A stretch of DNA of 64,000 nucleotides from Sphingomonas endophytica (GTDB lineage Bacteria; Pseudomonadota; Alphaproteobacteria; Sphingomonadales; Sphingomonadaceae), in contig NZ_JACIJN010000001.1 of assembly GCF_014199415.1 (NCBI RefSeq), forward strand, positions 248,001 through 312,000, written 5' to 3'. The notes beneath the pieces are model-generated. The model did no database searches and was not told where the DNA came from. It saw only the letters and a list, made by a program, of their open reading frames with translations. Positions 31,509 to 40,584 of this stretch are shown here, piece after piece (the first letter of the stretch is position 1; the number at the start of each line of letters is the position of its first letter). The position numbers and the translations under genes are program-made.

Positions 31509-31774
31509 CGGTGTCGCGCACCGTCGAGGTCACCAATCGCCGCGGGTTGCACGCGCGCGCCAGCGCCAAGTTCGTGACGCTCGCCAGCGGCCAGCCCGCG
31601 CCGGTGAAGGTCGCCAAGGGCGATTCGGAGGTGATCGGGACGTCGATCATGGGACTGATGATGCTCGGCGCCGCAAAGGGCGATCATATCACCATTTCCG
31701 CCGATGGCGCCGAGGCTGAGGGCGTGGTCGCGACGATGTGCGCGCTGGTCGAGGGCAAGTTCGGCGAGGATTGA
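31505..31774 (+). CDS. HPr family phosphocarrier protein
   Basis: This 89-residue protein carries phosphate between enzyme I and EIIA. The active histidine is His16 in RRGLHARASAKF. Ser47 in GTSIMGLMMLGA corresponds to the serine phosphorylated by HPr kinase, which is encoded upstream in the same operon. The start overlaps the EIIA stop by ATGA. It closes the coupled hprK-rapZ-EIIA-HPr block. Confidence 0.95.
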   Translation: MTVSRTVEVTNRRGLHARASAKFVTLASGQPAPVKVAKGDSEVIGTSIMGLMMLGAAKGDHITISADGAEAEGVVATMCALVEGKFGED

Positions 31775-31793
31775 TCCTCAGCCCGGTCTTCTT

Positions 31794-32591
31794 ATGCCCA
31801 AGGTCATTACCTCCTTTTCCAACCCGCTGGTCAAGCGCGTGCAGGCGTTGCGCGACAAGCGGCATCGCCGCGAGGAAGGGCTGTTCCTCGCCGAGGGACT
31901 GCGCATCCTGACCGAAGCGCTGGAGACCGGGCGCATCCCGCGCATCCTGTTCTTCGCGGCGGCGAGCGCGGGGCATCCGCTGGTGCGCGCGTTGATCGAC
32001 GCGGTCGAGGCGGATTATGGCGAGGCGGTCGAGACGACGCCCGACATCCTCTCGAAATTGTCGGGCAAGGACAATCCGCAGGCGGTGGTCGGCGTGTTCG
32101 ACACGTTCGAGACGGTGCTCGCCGACCTCGACCGCAGTGCTGCGCCGATCTGGCTGGTCGCCGAGCGGCTGCGCGATCCGGGCAATCTGGGGACGATCCT
32201 GCGCACCGGCGATGCGGTCGGCGCGGGGGCGTTGATCCTCGTCGACGAGTGCGTCGATCCCTTCTCGACCGAGGCGGTGCGCGCGAGCATGGGGGCGCTG
32301 TTCACCGTGCCAATCGTGCGGGTGATCTGGCCGGAGTTCCTGACGTGGCTACGCGAGGGGCCGGGGCAGCTGGTCGGGCTGAGCCTGCAGACCGACAATG
32401 GCTATCGCGATGCGCCTTATGCCGCGCCGACGTTCCTGCTGACCGGCAACGAGGCGCAAGGGCTGCCCGAGGAATATGAGGCGGAGTGCGACCTGCTGGT
32501 GAAGATGCCGATGCTGGGCAAGGCGGACAGCCTGAACGCCGCGGTCGCGACGGCGGTGATGGCCTATGAGGTGCTCGCGCGGCATTGGTGA
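31794..32591 (+). CDS. TrmH/SpoU family RNA methyltransferase
   Basis: This 265-residue SPOUT methyltransferase transfers methyl to 2'-OH of rRNA or tRNA. The N-terminal substrate-binding domain (about residues 1-95) starts ITSFSNPLVKRVQALRDK. The three knot motifs are seen: RDPGNLGTILRTGDA, LTGNEAQGLPEE and MPMLGKADSLNAAVA. The target nucleotide is not identifiable from sequence. It begins 19 bases after the HPr gene. Confidence 0.9.
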   Translation: MPKVITSFSNPLVKRVQALRDKRHRREEGLFLAEGLRILTEALETGRIPRILFFAAASAGHPLVRALIDAVEADYGEAVETTPDILSKLSGKDNPQAVVGVFDTFETVLADLDRSAAPIWLVAERLRDPGNLGTILRTGDAVGAGALILVDECVDPFSTEAVRASMGALFTVPIVRVIWPEFLTWLREGPGQLVGLSLQTDNGYRDAPYAAPTFLLTGNEAQGLPEEYEAECDLLVKMPMLGKADSLNAAVATAVMAYEVLARHW

Positions 32592-32595
32592 GGGA

Positions 32596-32623
32596 GCGAT
32601 CGTTCAGCTTACGTAACGATCGC
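32596..32623. promoter_or_regulatory. Perfect palindrome before ChaN-like gene
   Basis: GCGATCGTT (32596-32604) and AACGATCGC (32615-32623) form a 9-base perfect stem around a 10-base loop, and the sequence TTACGTAA (32609-32616) is itself a palindrome. It lies 4 bases past the stop of the methyltransferase gene and 20 bases before the next start. It may be an operator or a weak terminator; no T run follows. Confidence 0.4.
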
Positions 32624-32643
32624 GACTGCGATACAATCGGCCG

Positions 32644-33558
32644 ATGTCGATTTTGCCTCTCCTGCTGCTTACTCTCGCTCCCGCCGGAGCGAAGGTCGTC
32701 GTCAATGCGACTGAGAAGGCCGACGTCCGTTCCCCGATGCCGCCGGGCTGGGACGAGGTCGACGGCCTGCATCCGCGCTATGTGGTGTTTGGGGAACTAC
32801 ATGGAACACGCGAGGCGCCTGCGTTCGTGGCGCAGGTCGTCTGTGCGTTGGCGGCGCGGGGCAAACGGGTATTGCTCGCTGTTGAACATCCCGCAACAGA
32901 AGATGAGGCATTGCGCAAGGCCTGGAATTTGCCCGAGAGGCGCTTCGCCAACGCCTTGTTCCGAACCGCGTGGACGTTCTCCAACGATGGTCGTGACAGT
33001 CGGGCGATGTTCGACATGATCGTGCGGCTCCAACGACTTAAGACACGGGGTGCGGCGATTTCGATCACGAGTTTCAATGGAATGCGTGACGAGGCGCAGG
33101 AGGCGCGCTGGGCACACCTCCCGTCGCAAGGACCACACGAAGCCGCTCAGGCCGAAAACATCCGCATCGCCGAGGCGCGCGGGACGTATGATCTCGTCAT
33201 TGTTTTGGCGGGCAACTTCCATGCCAGTCGTCTCGCGCTCGACCGGGGGGCTGGGCGACTTGACACGATGGCCAATCATCTCGCGCGATCCGGGCTGACG
33301 ATCAGCCTAAATATGCGGTCATCTGGTGGAACCGCATGGAATTGCTCGACGAAGCCCGATGTTCATTACGAAGTCGGACGTCCGCTGCCGCCCGATGCCC
33401 TTGAATGCGCCGATTTCCCCTATCGTGATCGCCCAGATCTACACCGGCCGCGCTACATCCACATCGGTGCCTTGCCGGGCGAGAAAGTAACGCCAGACTT
33501 CGACGGCTTCTTCTGGCTGGGAGAAACGTCGGGCTCTGCGCCGAAAAAGAAGCAATAG
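32644..33558 (+). CDS. ChaN/Tiki-clan protein with GExH motif
   Basis: This 304-residue protein has a short N-terminal signal (MSILPLLLLTLAPAGA). GELHGTREAP near residue 50, an EHPATEDEA segment, and VLAGNFHASR near residue 190 match the haem-binding/erythromycin-esterase/Tiki-type clan, whose GExH and GNxH motifs bind a metal or haem. A Tat or haem role cannot be fixed. A TACAAT box ends 6 bases before the ATG (32632-32637), so the message may be nearly leaderless. It is convergent with rmuC, 15 bases apart. Confidence 0.68.
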   Translation: MSILPLLLLTLAPAGAKVVVNATEKADVRSPMPPGWDEVDGLHPRYVVFGELHGTREAPAFVAQVVCALAARGKRVLLAVEHPATEDEALRKAWNLPERRFANALFRTAWTFSNDGRDSRAMFDMIVRLQRLKTRGAAISITSFNGMRDEAQEARWAHLPSQGPHEAAQAENIRIAEARGTYDLVIVLAGNFHASRLALDRGAGRLDTMANHLARSGLTISLNMRSSGGTAWNCSTKPDVHYEVGRPLPPDALECADFPYRDRPDLHRPRYIHIGALPGEKVTPDFDGFFWLGETSGSAPKKKQ

Positions 33559-33573
33559 CGCTGCCCTCTTCCG

Positions 33574-34953
33574 CTATTCCGCCGCATCCTCGACCGCGAC
33601 CAGCTTGGTCAGCGGGCGCGCGGCCTGTTCGCCGACCGGCAACGTGTCGATCGTCTTGTTGCCGGTGTCGATGTTGAGCGACTCGAAGCGCCGCGCGCTG
33701 GTCAGCACCTGACTTTCGAGGCTGCCGACGAAGCTGTTGTACGCGCCCATCGCGGTGTCGAGGTTCTTGCCGAGCCGCGCGACATGCCCGCCCATCACCG
33801 CGAGCCGCTGATAGAGTTCCTTGCCGAGCGCGCCGATCTCCTGCGCCTCGCGCGCCAGCTTTTCCTGCCGCCACACCGCCGAGACGGTGCGCGCGATCGC
33901 GATCAGGTTGGTCGGGGTGGCGAGCAGCACGCGGCGCTCGAAGGCATAATCCCACAGTCCCGCATCATGTTCGAGCGCCGCGGACAGGAAATGCTCGCCG
34001 GGGACGAACATCACGACATATTCGGGTGCGTCGTCGAACTGCGTCCAATAGGCCTTGGCGCCCAGCGCGTTGACGTGCGCGCGCATCGAGGCGGCGTGCG
34101 CGGCGAGCCCCAGCTGCCGCTCGGCCTCGTCGACCGCGCCGAACGCGTCCTGATAGGCGTTGAGCGACACCTTGGCATCGACGATCAGCGACTTGCCACC
34201 CGGCACGCGGACGATCGCATCTGGGCGCAGCCGCGCGCCTTCGTCGCCGGTGACGCTCACCTCCATGCGGAAATCGGTGTGCTCGGCGAGCCCGCACGAT
34301 TCGAGGACGTTGCGGAGCTGCTGCTCGCCCCAGCGCCCGCGCGCCTTGGGAGCGTTGCGGAGCGCGTTGACCAGCTTGGCGGCCTCGCCGGAGACGCGTT
34401 CCTGCCCGACGCGCATCGCCTCGATCTGGCCGCGCAGCTCGCCGAATGCGTCGCGGCGCTCGGCCTCGATCTTGGCGACGCCTTCCTCGTAGCGGAGCAG
34501 GCGGTCGTTGACCGGCTGGAGCAGCGCACGCAGCCCCTGCCCCGATTGCTCCTCGGCCTGGCGGAAACGCGCCTCGGCGCGCTCGAGGAATTGCTTCTGC
34601 GCATCGCCGAGCGCGTTCTGCGCGACCTCGCGGAAGCGCAGGCTCATCTCGTCGGCGGCAGCGCGGAGATCGGCGATCCGCTGTTCGGCGGCGCGGCCTT
34701 CGGCCTCCAGCCGCGACACCTGCAAGCGCGCGGCCTCGCGCTCGTCGCGCGCCTGCGCCAGCTCGGTGCGGAGCGTCCCGGCGGCGCGCGCGCGTTCCTC
34801 GGCACCGGCGAGATCGGTAATGGCGCGCTTGAACTGCTCGACCTGGGCGTCGCGCTCCTGCCGAAAGCCGGCCGCTTCGCGCTTGCCGGCGAGCCAGCCG
34901 AGCAGGGCACCGAGCGCGAGGGCGATCAGGGCGACGAGGACGTATTCGATCAT
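33574..34953 (-). CDS. rmuC: DNA recombination protein RmuC
   Basis: This 459-residue protein limits inversions at short inverted repeats. The start was set at MIEYVLVALIALALGALLGWLAGKR, an N-terminal membrane anchor; 12 upstream codons stay open but do not fit. A long coiled coil (about residues 28-190) precedes the restriction-nuclease-like RmuC core, with RWGEQQLRNVLESCGL, VDAKVSLNAY and FVPGEHFLSAAL. The length is family-typical. Confidence 0.94.
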   Translation of the reverse strand: MIEYVLVALIALALGALLGWLAGKREAAGFRQERDAQVEQFKRAITDLAGAEERARAAGTLRTELAQARDEREAARLQVSRLEAEGRAAEQRIADLRAAADEMSLRFREVAQNALGDAQKQFLERAEARFRQAEEQSGQGLRALLQPVNDRLLRYEEGVAKIEAERRDAFGELRGQIEAMRVGQERVSGEAAKLVNALRNAPKARGRWGEQQLRNVLESCGLAEHTDFRMEVSVTGDEGARLRPDAIVRVPGGKSLIVDAKVSLNAYQDAFGAVDEAERQLGLAAHAASMRAHVNALGAKAYWTQFDDAPEYVVMFVPGEHFLSAALEHDAGLWDYAFERRVLLATPTNLIAIARTVSAVWRQEKLAREAQEIGALGKELYQRLAVMGGHVARLGKNLDTAMGAYNSFVGSLESQVLTSARRFESLNIDTGNKTIDTLPVGEQAARPLTKLVAVEDAAE

Positions 34954-35018
34954 GCCCGGAACATAGATCGAACGAGGCAGCGGCGACAACCGTTAATTGC
35001 CGCCCGCCCGGCTCCGGA

Positions 35019-35549
35019 TCAGCCGCGGCGAAGCTTGTCGAGCTTCTTGAGCAGCATCCCGCGCTTCAGCCGCGAGATGTGATCGATGAACAGCACGCCG
35101 TTCAAATGATCGATCTCATGCTGCATACATGTCGACATCAGCCCGTCGAACTCGGCCTCCTGCGTCGCGCCGGTGGTGTCGAGCCACTTGACCCGGCAGC
35201 GCGTCGGGCGCGTGACCTCGGCATATTGCTCAGGAATCGACAGACAGCCTTCGTTGTAGCTGGAGGTTTCCTCGCTAAGCCACGAGAGTTCGGGATTGAT
35301 GAACGCGCGCGGATCACGTGCCGCCTCGCGCGGCTCGCCTTCTTCCAGCTCGCGCTCCTGCAGGTCGATGACGACGATCCGCTGCATGATGCCGACCTGC
35401 ACCGCCGCCAGCCCGATGCCATGCGCATCGTACATGGTCTCGAACATATCGGCGACGGTCGCGCGGACGGCGTCGTTCACTTCCGCAACGGGTTCTGCGG
35501 TTTCGCGCAGGCGCGCGTCGGGGACTTCTACGATCGGGAGAATGGCCAT
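35019..35549 (-). CDS. def: Peptide deformylase
   Basis: This 176-residue metalloenzyme removes formyl from the N-terminal methionine of new proteins. The three motifs are present: GIGLAAVQVG, EGCLSIPEQ and QHEIDHLNGVLF, with the metal ligands Cys and the two His. It normally pairs with fmt; here recR lies between, and fmt is on the other strand. The start MAILPIVEVPD is standard. Confidence 0.96.
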   Translation of the reverse strand: MAILPIVEVPDARLRETAEPVAEVNDAVRATVADMFETMYDAHGIGLAAVQVGIMQRIVVIDLQERELEEGEPREAARDPRAFINPELSWLSEETSSYNEGCLSIPEQYAEVTRPTRCRVKWLDTTGATQEAEFDGLMSTCMQHEIDHLNGVLFIDHISRLKRGMLLKKLDKLRRG

Positions 35550-35580
35550 GGCGCGGGGCTAGAAGCGCGTCGCCGGCCCG

Positions 35581-36177
35581 TCAAGCGACCGGGCGGCGCG
35601 CGCGCAGCGCCTGCGCGAGCGTACCCTCGTCGAGATAGTCGAGCTCGCCGCCGACCGGCAGACCGTGCGCGAGCTGCGTGAGCCGGACCGGATAGCGCTC
35701 CAGCCGCTCGGCCAGATAATGCGCGGTGGTCTGGCCCTCGAGCGTGGCGTTCATCGCCAGCACCACCTCATCGACCGCGCCATCGGCGACCCGCGCGATC
35801 AATCCCTCGATCGCGAGATCCTCGGGGCGAACGCCCTCCAGCGCCGACAGCCGCCCGCCCAGCACATGGAAACGGCCGGGGAACAGCCTGCCGCGCTCTA
35901 GCGCCCACAAGTCGCTGACATCCTCGACCACGCACAGGCTGCGCGGATCGCGGCGCGGATCGGCGCAGATCTGGCACGGGTCGCTGGTGTCGACATTGCC
36001 GCAAATCCCGCAGGTTGCGAGCCGTTCTTCCACCGCTGTCAGTGCCGCGCGCAACGGCGCGAGCGACGCCTCGCGGCGCTTGAGCAGATGGAGCACCGCG
36101 CGCCGCGCCGAGCGCGGGCCGAAACCGGGGAGCCGCGCCAGCGCGCTCGTCAGCGCCTCGATCTCGGGGGATGCCAT
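35581..36177 (-). CDS. recR: Recombination protein RecR
   Basis: This 198-residue ring-forming protein loads RecA with RecF/RecO at gaps. It has the helix-hairpin-helix [17 protein letters not shown], the four-cysteine zinc finger [16 protein letters not shown] (about residues 56-71) and a TOPRIM domain starting [15 protein letters not shown]. The ATG of MASPEIEAL is the family start; the frame remains open for 100 codons upstream in the opposite-strand fmt gene, which is a shadow. Confidence 0.96.
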   Translation of the reverse strand: MASPEIEALTSALARLPGFGPRSARRAVLHLLKRREASLAPLRAALTAVEERLATCGICGNVDTSDPCQICADPRRDPRSLCVVEDVSDLWALERGRLFPGRFHVLGGRLSALEGVRPEDLAIEGLIARVADGAVDEVVLAMNATLEGQTTAHYLAERLERYPVRLTQLAHGLPVGGELDYLDEGTLAQALRARRPVA

Positions 36178-36229
36178 GCGGAACAGATAGGGGGTTGCGT
36201 GTCGCGCCGCCAGCGTGTCGAGAGGAGCG

Positions 36230-37135
36230 ATGCGGATCATCTTCATGGGAACCCCGGCGTTCGCGGTGCCGACGCTGGAGGCGCTGGTGGCGGACGGGCA
36301 CGCGGTGGTGGCGGCATACAGCCAGCCGCCGCGGCCGGGCGGGCGGCGCGGCCGCGAGCTGGTGCGCTCGCCGGTGCACGTCCGGGCGGAGGAACTGGGC
36401 GTGCCGGTGCTGACGCCGGTGACCCTGCGCGACGCCGAGGCGCAGGCGGCGTTCGCGGCGCACGACGCCGATGTCACGGTCGTCGCGGCTTATGGGCTGA
36501 TCTTACCACGGGCGGTGCTGGAAGCGCCGCGGTTGGGATGCCTCAACGTCCATGGCTCGCTGCTGCCACGCTGGCGCGGCGCGGCCCCGGTGCAACGGGC
36601 GATCCTCGCCGGCGATGCCGAGACCGGAGTCGGGATCATGCAGATGGAGGCGGGGCTGGATACCGGGCCGGTGCGGCTGGAGGGGCGAACCTCGATCGAT
36701 GGCAAGAACGCCGGACAATTGACCGACGAACTTGCGCTCATGGGTGCGCGGTTGATGGTGGAGGTGTTGCGCGACCCTGACGCCTACCCGCCCGTCGCGC
36801 AGCCGGCGGCAGGCATCACCTATGCCGAGAAGATCCGCAAGGACGAGGCGCGGATCGACTTTGGCGGCGACGCCGCGCAGGTCGCGCGGCAGGTCGCGGC
36901 GTTTTGTCCGGTGCCCGGCGCTTTCTTCGAGCATCAGGGCGAACGGGTGAAGGTGCTCGAAGCCGAGCTGGCGGAGCGGGAGGGGCTTCCAGGCGAGGTG
37001 CTCGACGACACGCTGACGATCGCGTGCGGCAGCGGGGCGATCCGCCCGACGCGGGTGCAGCGCGCCGGACGCGGGGTGATGAGCGTGGCGGAGTTGTTGC
37101 GCGGCTTCACGATCCCGGTCGGCACGCGGCTGTGA
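36230..37135 (+). CDS. fmt: Methionyl-tRNA formyltransferase
   Basis: This 301-residue enzyme formylates initiator Met-tRNA. The Rossmann-type start [19 protein letters not shown], the folate motif [18 protein letters not shown] (with catalytic Asn/His) and the Asp in EAGLDTGPV are all visible. GAGGAG just upstream of the ATG (36223-36228) fixes the start. It is divergent from recR (52 bases) and overlaps truA by GTGA. Confidence 0.96.
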   Translation: MRIIFMGTPAFAVPTLEALVADGHAVVAAYSQPPRPGGRRGRELVRSPVHVRAEELGVPVLTPVTLRDAEAQAAFAAHDADVTVVAAYGLILPRAVLEAPRLGCLNVHGSLLPRWRGAAPVQRAILAGDAETGVGIMQMEAGLDTGPVRLEGRTSIDGKNAGQLTDELALMGARLMVEVLRDPDAYPPVAQPAAGITYAEKIRKDEARIDFGGDAAQVARQVAAFCPVPGAFFEHQGERVKVLEAELAEREGLPGEVLDDTLTIACGSGAIRPTRVQRAGRGVMSVAELLRGFTIPVGTRL

Positions 37136-37923
37136 CGCGTTTTGCGCTGACCGTCGAGTTCGATGGCCGGCCGTTCATGGGCTGGCAGCGGCAGGCCCAT
37201 GGGCCGAGCGTGCAGCAGGCGATCGAGGAAGCGGCGCTGGCGGTGACCGGCGAGCAGGTCGTGGTGCATTGCGCGGGGCGCACCGATGCCGGGGTCCACG
37301 GACTGGGGATGCGCGCGCATCTGGACATCGCCAAGCCGATCGGTGCGTTTCGCCTGAGCGAAGCGCTCAACGCGCGGCTGCGGCCAGCGCCAGTCGCGAT
37401 CCTCGATTGCATCGAAGTGCCGGAAGATTTTCATGCACGTTTCTCGTGCCTTGCACGGTCTTATGAATATCGGATCGTAAACCGCCGTTCGCCGTTGACG
37501 TTCGAGAAGGGGCTGGCTTGGCAGATTCCACAGCCGCTCGACGCCGCGGCGATGCACGCGGGCGCGCAGCGGCTGGTCGGCGCGCATGATTTCACCACCT
37601 TCCGCTCGGCGCATTGCCAGGCGGCGAGCCCGCTCAAGTCGATCGACTGGTTCGAGGTGGTGCGCGATGGCGAGCGGGTGATCGCGCGGGTCGAGGCGCG
37701 GTCGTTCCTCCACCATCAGGTGCGCTCGATGATCGGCTGCCTCGCGCTGGTCGGGATGGGCCGGTGGTCGGTAGACGATCTTGACGACGCGTTGCGCGCC
37801 GCCGATCGCGAGCGGCTCGGACTCAACGCGCCGCCCGACGGGCTGTTCTTCGTGAGAGCGCTCTACGCTGGCGACCGGCTGAAGCGCGACGCCAGCTCGA
37901 CGTGCGTCGACCAGCGGAACTGA
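37132..37923 (+). CDS. truA: tRNA pseudouridine(38-40) synthase
   Basis: This 263-residue enzyme converts uridines 38-40 of many tRNAs. The catalytic aspartate is in [13 protein letters not shown] (about residue 52). [17 protein letters not shown] is the conserved C-terminal motif. The GTG start overlaps the fmt stop. Its last 61 bases are also used, on the other strand, by the end of the convergent RNA methyltransferase gene. Confidence 0.95.
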   Translation: MTRFALTVEFDGRPFMGWQRQAHGPSVQQAIEEAALAVTGEQVVVHCAGRTDAGVHGLGMRAHLDIAKPIGAFRLSEALNARLRPAPVAILDCIEVPEDFHARFSCLARSYEYRIVNRRSPLTFEKGLAWQIPQPLDAAAMHAGAQRLVGAHDFTTFRSAHCQAASPLKSIDWFEVVRDGERVIARVEARSFLHHQVRSMIGCLALVGMGRWSVDDLDDALRAADRERLGLNAPPDGLFFVRALYAGDRLKRDASSTCVDQRN

Positions 37924-39041
37924 CCGACCGGCTGCACCCAGTCGAGCGTATAGCCGGCTTTGCACAATTCCTGCGCATCACGTGCGAAGCTGCTGGGATT
38001 GCAAGAGATATAGCCGATCGTCGCGATCTTTGACGCGGCGAGCTGCACCACCTGCTCGCGTGCCCCGGCGCGCGGCGGGTCGAGGACGATCGCGTCGAAG
38101 CGGTCGAGTTCGGCGGTGGTCAGCGGGCGGCGGAACAGGTCGCGATGCTCGGTGAACAGCGGCCGCTGCGCCCGCCCGGCCGCGGCCTTGAGCGCCATGA
38201 TCGCGTCGCGTGCACCTTCCGCGGCATAGACGCGCGCGTCGAGCGACAGCGCGAAGGTACCGAGCCCGGCGAACAGATCAGCGACGATCCGCGCGCCCTG
38301 CACCGCCTCGCGCGCCGCCGCGACCAGCGCCGCCTCGCCTTCGACGGTCGCTTGCAGGAATGCGCCGGGCGGCAGCGGCACCGCGACGCCGCCGAGCGCG
38401 ATCGTTACCGGCTCCGGCTCCCAACGCACCTCCGGCCCCATGCCATCGTCGAACGCGACGCGCGCGACGCCGTTCGCCTGCGCGAAGGCAGTGAGTGCAT
38501 CGTGATGCGCGAGCCCCTCCGGCGCGACGCCCTTCACCAGCACGTCGACTCCCTGATCGGCGAGCGTCAGATGAACGTCGAGCCGGCGCTTCGCCTTGAA
38601 GGTCGGGAGCAGGCGCTTGAGCGGGCGGACCAAAGCGAACAGTTCGGGCGCCAGCACATGGCATTCGTGGAGATCGACGATCTGGTGGCTGCGCTCGGCG
38701 GTGAAGCCGATCCGGCCCGACGGCTCGACATGCAGTGCGGCGCGGCGGCGCGTGCGCGGCGGCGAGAGCGCGGGCGCGCGGATCGGGGCGCGCACGCCCT
38801 GCGCGTCGAGTGCGCCGGCGATGCGATCGGTGATGAACGCCGACCAGCTTGCGTCGTCGAGATGCTGGAGCTGGCAGCCGCCGCATTCGGGATAATGGCG
38901 GCACGGGGGAATGATGCGGTGCGGGCCGGGAACGATCGCGCCGTCCTCGGTCAGCGTGTCGCCGGGGGCGGCGAGCGCGACATGACGGCCGTCGTCGGCG
39001 ATGCCTTCGCCGCGCGCGGCGACGCGGACGATCACGCTCAT
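37863..39041 (-). CDS. RumA/TrmA-type RNA (uracil-5)-methyltransferase
   Basis: This 392-residue enzyme makes 5-methyluridine in RNA. Four iron-sulphur cysteines are apparent (Cys47, Cys53, Cys56 in [11 protein letters not shown] and one in LHECHVL). The SAM region reads [13 protein letters not shown], then DPPRAGA and the catalytic nucleophile in GYISCNPSS. The short N-terminal TRAM-like part begins [13 protein letters not shown]. It overlaps the start region of nnr-coupled transcription (its start is 4 bases inside the nnr stop) and converges with truA. Confidence 0.92.
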   Translation of the reverse strand: MSVIVRVAARGEGIADDGRHVALAAPGDTLTEDGAIVPGPHRIIPPCRHYPECGGCQLQHLDDASWSAFITDRIAGALDAQGVRAPIRAPALSPPRTRRRAALHVEPSGRIGFTAERSHQIVDLHECHVLAPELFALVRPLKRLLPTFKAKRRLDVHLTLADQGVDVLVKGVAPEGLAHHDALTAFAQANGVARVAFDDGMGPEVRWEPEPVTIALGGVAVPLPPGAFLQATVEGEAALVAAAREAVQGARIVADLFAGLGTFALSLDARVYAAEGARDAIMALKAAAGRAQRPLFTEHRDLFRRPLTTAELDRFDAIVLDPPRAGAREQVVQLAASKIATIGYISCNPSSFARDAQELCKAGYTLDWVQPVGQFRWSTHVELASRFSRSPA

Positions 39042-40411
39042 GCGCGGGCTCCGGCGAGCGCGACGGCGAGATCGTCGGCGATGAACGCGGGACCAAGCCG
39101 TCGCGCGGCCTCGCCATGCAACCAGACGCCCGCCGCAGCGGCGTCGAGCGCGCGGCGGCCACCGGCGAGCAGCGCGGCGATCGCGCCGGCCAACACGTCG
39201 CCGCTGCCGGCGGTCGAGAGCCAGGAGTTCGCCTCCCCGGCGATGATCGCGTGGCCGTCGGGGGCGGCGATGACGGTGTCGGGGCCCTTGAAGACGATCG
39301 TCGCCTGCGCGCGGACGGCGGCATCGCGCGCGGCGGCGAGCTTGCTGCCGGCCGGCGCGCCGAACAGCGCGGCGAACTCGCCGGCGTGCGGGGTCAGGAT
39401 CAGCGGGGCGTGTCGATCGCAGAGTCGTTCGGGGGTGACGAGGTGGAGCGCGTCACCGTCGACGACCAGCGGGTGGTCGGTGGCGAGCGCCTGTTCGAGC
39501 GATGCGCAGGCGTCGTCGTCGCGGCCGAGCCCGGGGCCGATGAGCAGCGCACCGATCCGCGGGTCGGCGAGCGCCTCCGCATCGAGGCGGCGGCGGACCA
39601 GCGCGTGCGGCGCGGAAGGGATCGTCGCGCCGAGCAAGGTGACATAGCCGGCCCCGGCATGCATCGCCGCGCTGGCGGCGAGCTGCGCCGCGCCCGCCAT
39701 CCGCCCGCGCACCACCGCGACCATCCCGCGCGTGAACTTGTGCGCGTCGACCGGCGGGGCGGTTAAGTCGGGGCGCGCGAGGATCTGCGTCGCGCTGTCG
39801 GTCGGGATGCCGATCGGGATTACGCGCACCGTACCGCAGCGCGCGGCGGCGGGCTGGAGCAGATGCGCCGGCTTGGCCGCGCCGAGCGCGAGCGTGACAT
39901 GGAACGCGGGCACTTCGCCGAAGACGGTGCCGTCGTCGGTCGCCACCCCGCTCGGCACATCGACGGCGATGGTGAGATTTGCCTGCCTTGCCAGACGGCC
40001 GAGCGCTGCCCCTGTCTCGGCGTCGAGCGCGCGCGACAGGCCGGTGCCGAACAGCGCGTCGACCAGTACCGGTGCGGGCGCTGCGGTGGCGAGCGGCTCG
40101 ACCGCGCCGGTCCACAAGGCGCGCGCGGCGATCGCGGCGGGGGTGCGGGGTTCTCCTGAAGCGGCGACGCGCACCGAGCGCCCGGCGGCATGAAGTCGGG
40201 CCGCAGCGACATAGCCGTCACCGCCGTTGTTGCCGGGGCCGCACAGGATCAGCACGTCATTGACGCCCGCCAGCCGCCGGACCGCGTCGGCGACCCCTGC
40301 CCCGGCGCGCTGCATCAGCGTGTCGACACTGGTGCCGGCGGCGATGGCGGCATCTTCCGCCGCGCGCATCTCGGCGGCGGTGAGCACGGGGGTTCCGGCG
40401 ATCGGGATCAT
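39038..40411 (-). CDS. nnr: Bifunctional NAD(P)HX epimerase/dehydratase
   Basis: This 457-residue protein repairs hydrated NAD(P)H. The N-terminal YjeF epimerase domain (about residues 1-205) has CGPGNNGGDGYVAA and the VDALFGTGL strand. The C-terminal ADP-dependent dehydratase (about 215-455) has VVDGDALHL, LTPHAGEFAAL and STAGSGDVLAG with the catalytic aspartate. It begins after a ~170-base gap holding a family A repeat. Confidence 0.95.
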   Translation of the reverse strand: MIPIAGTPVLTAAEMRAAEDAAIAAGTSVDTLMQRAGAGVADAVRRLAGVNDVLILCGPGNNGGDGYVAAARLHAAGRSVRVAASGEPRTPAAIAARALWTGAVEPLATAAPAPVLVDALFGTGLSRALDAETGAALGRLARQANLTIAVDVPSGVATDDGTVFGEVPAFHVTLALGAAKPAHLLQPAAARCGTVRVIPIGIPTDSATQILARPDLTAPPVDAHKFTRGMVAVVRGRMAGAAQLAASAAMHAGAGYVTLLGATIPSAPHALVRRRLDAEALADPRIGALLIGPGLGRDDDACASLEQALATDHPLVVDGDALHLVTPERLCDRHAPLILTPHAGEFAALFGAPAGSKLAAARDAAVRAQATIVFKGPDTVIAAPDGHAIIAGEANSWLSTAGSGDVLAGAIAALLAGGRRALDAAAAGVWLHGEAARRLGPAFIADDLAVALAGARA

Positions 40412-40501
40412 CCCCGCCGCCTACCCGCTGCAAGCGGCGGCGTGAAGTGGTTCGTTTGGAGCGGCAAGCCAGTTCAAACGATCGCCGCTCTTGGATTAGC
40501 C

Positions 40502-40575
40502 GTCATTGCGAGCGGAGCGGATCAATCCAGTGTGCCGCGCGACCTCCTGGATTGCTTCGCTCCGCTCGCAATGAC
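40502..40575. repeat. Palindromic repeat, family A, copy 3
   Basis: This ~74-bp element starts GTCATTGCGAGCGGAGCGGA and ends CTTCGCTCCGCTCGCAATGAC in part (last 17 bases CTCCGCTCGCAATGAC). The inner stem includes CAATCCAG and CTGGATTG. It lies 9 bases past the ilvD stop. Sequence changes in one arm are matched in the other (GGAG/CTCC here, TAG/CTA in copies 1 and 2). Confidence 0.88.
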
Positions 40576-40584
40576 GAACGTGCC

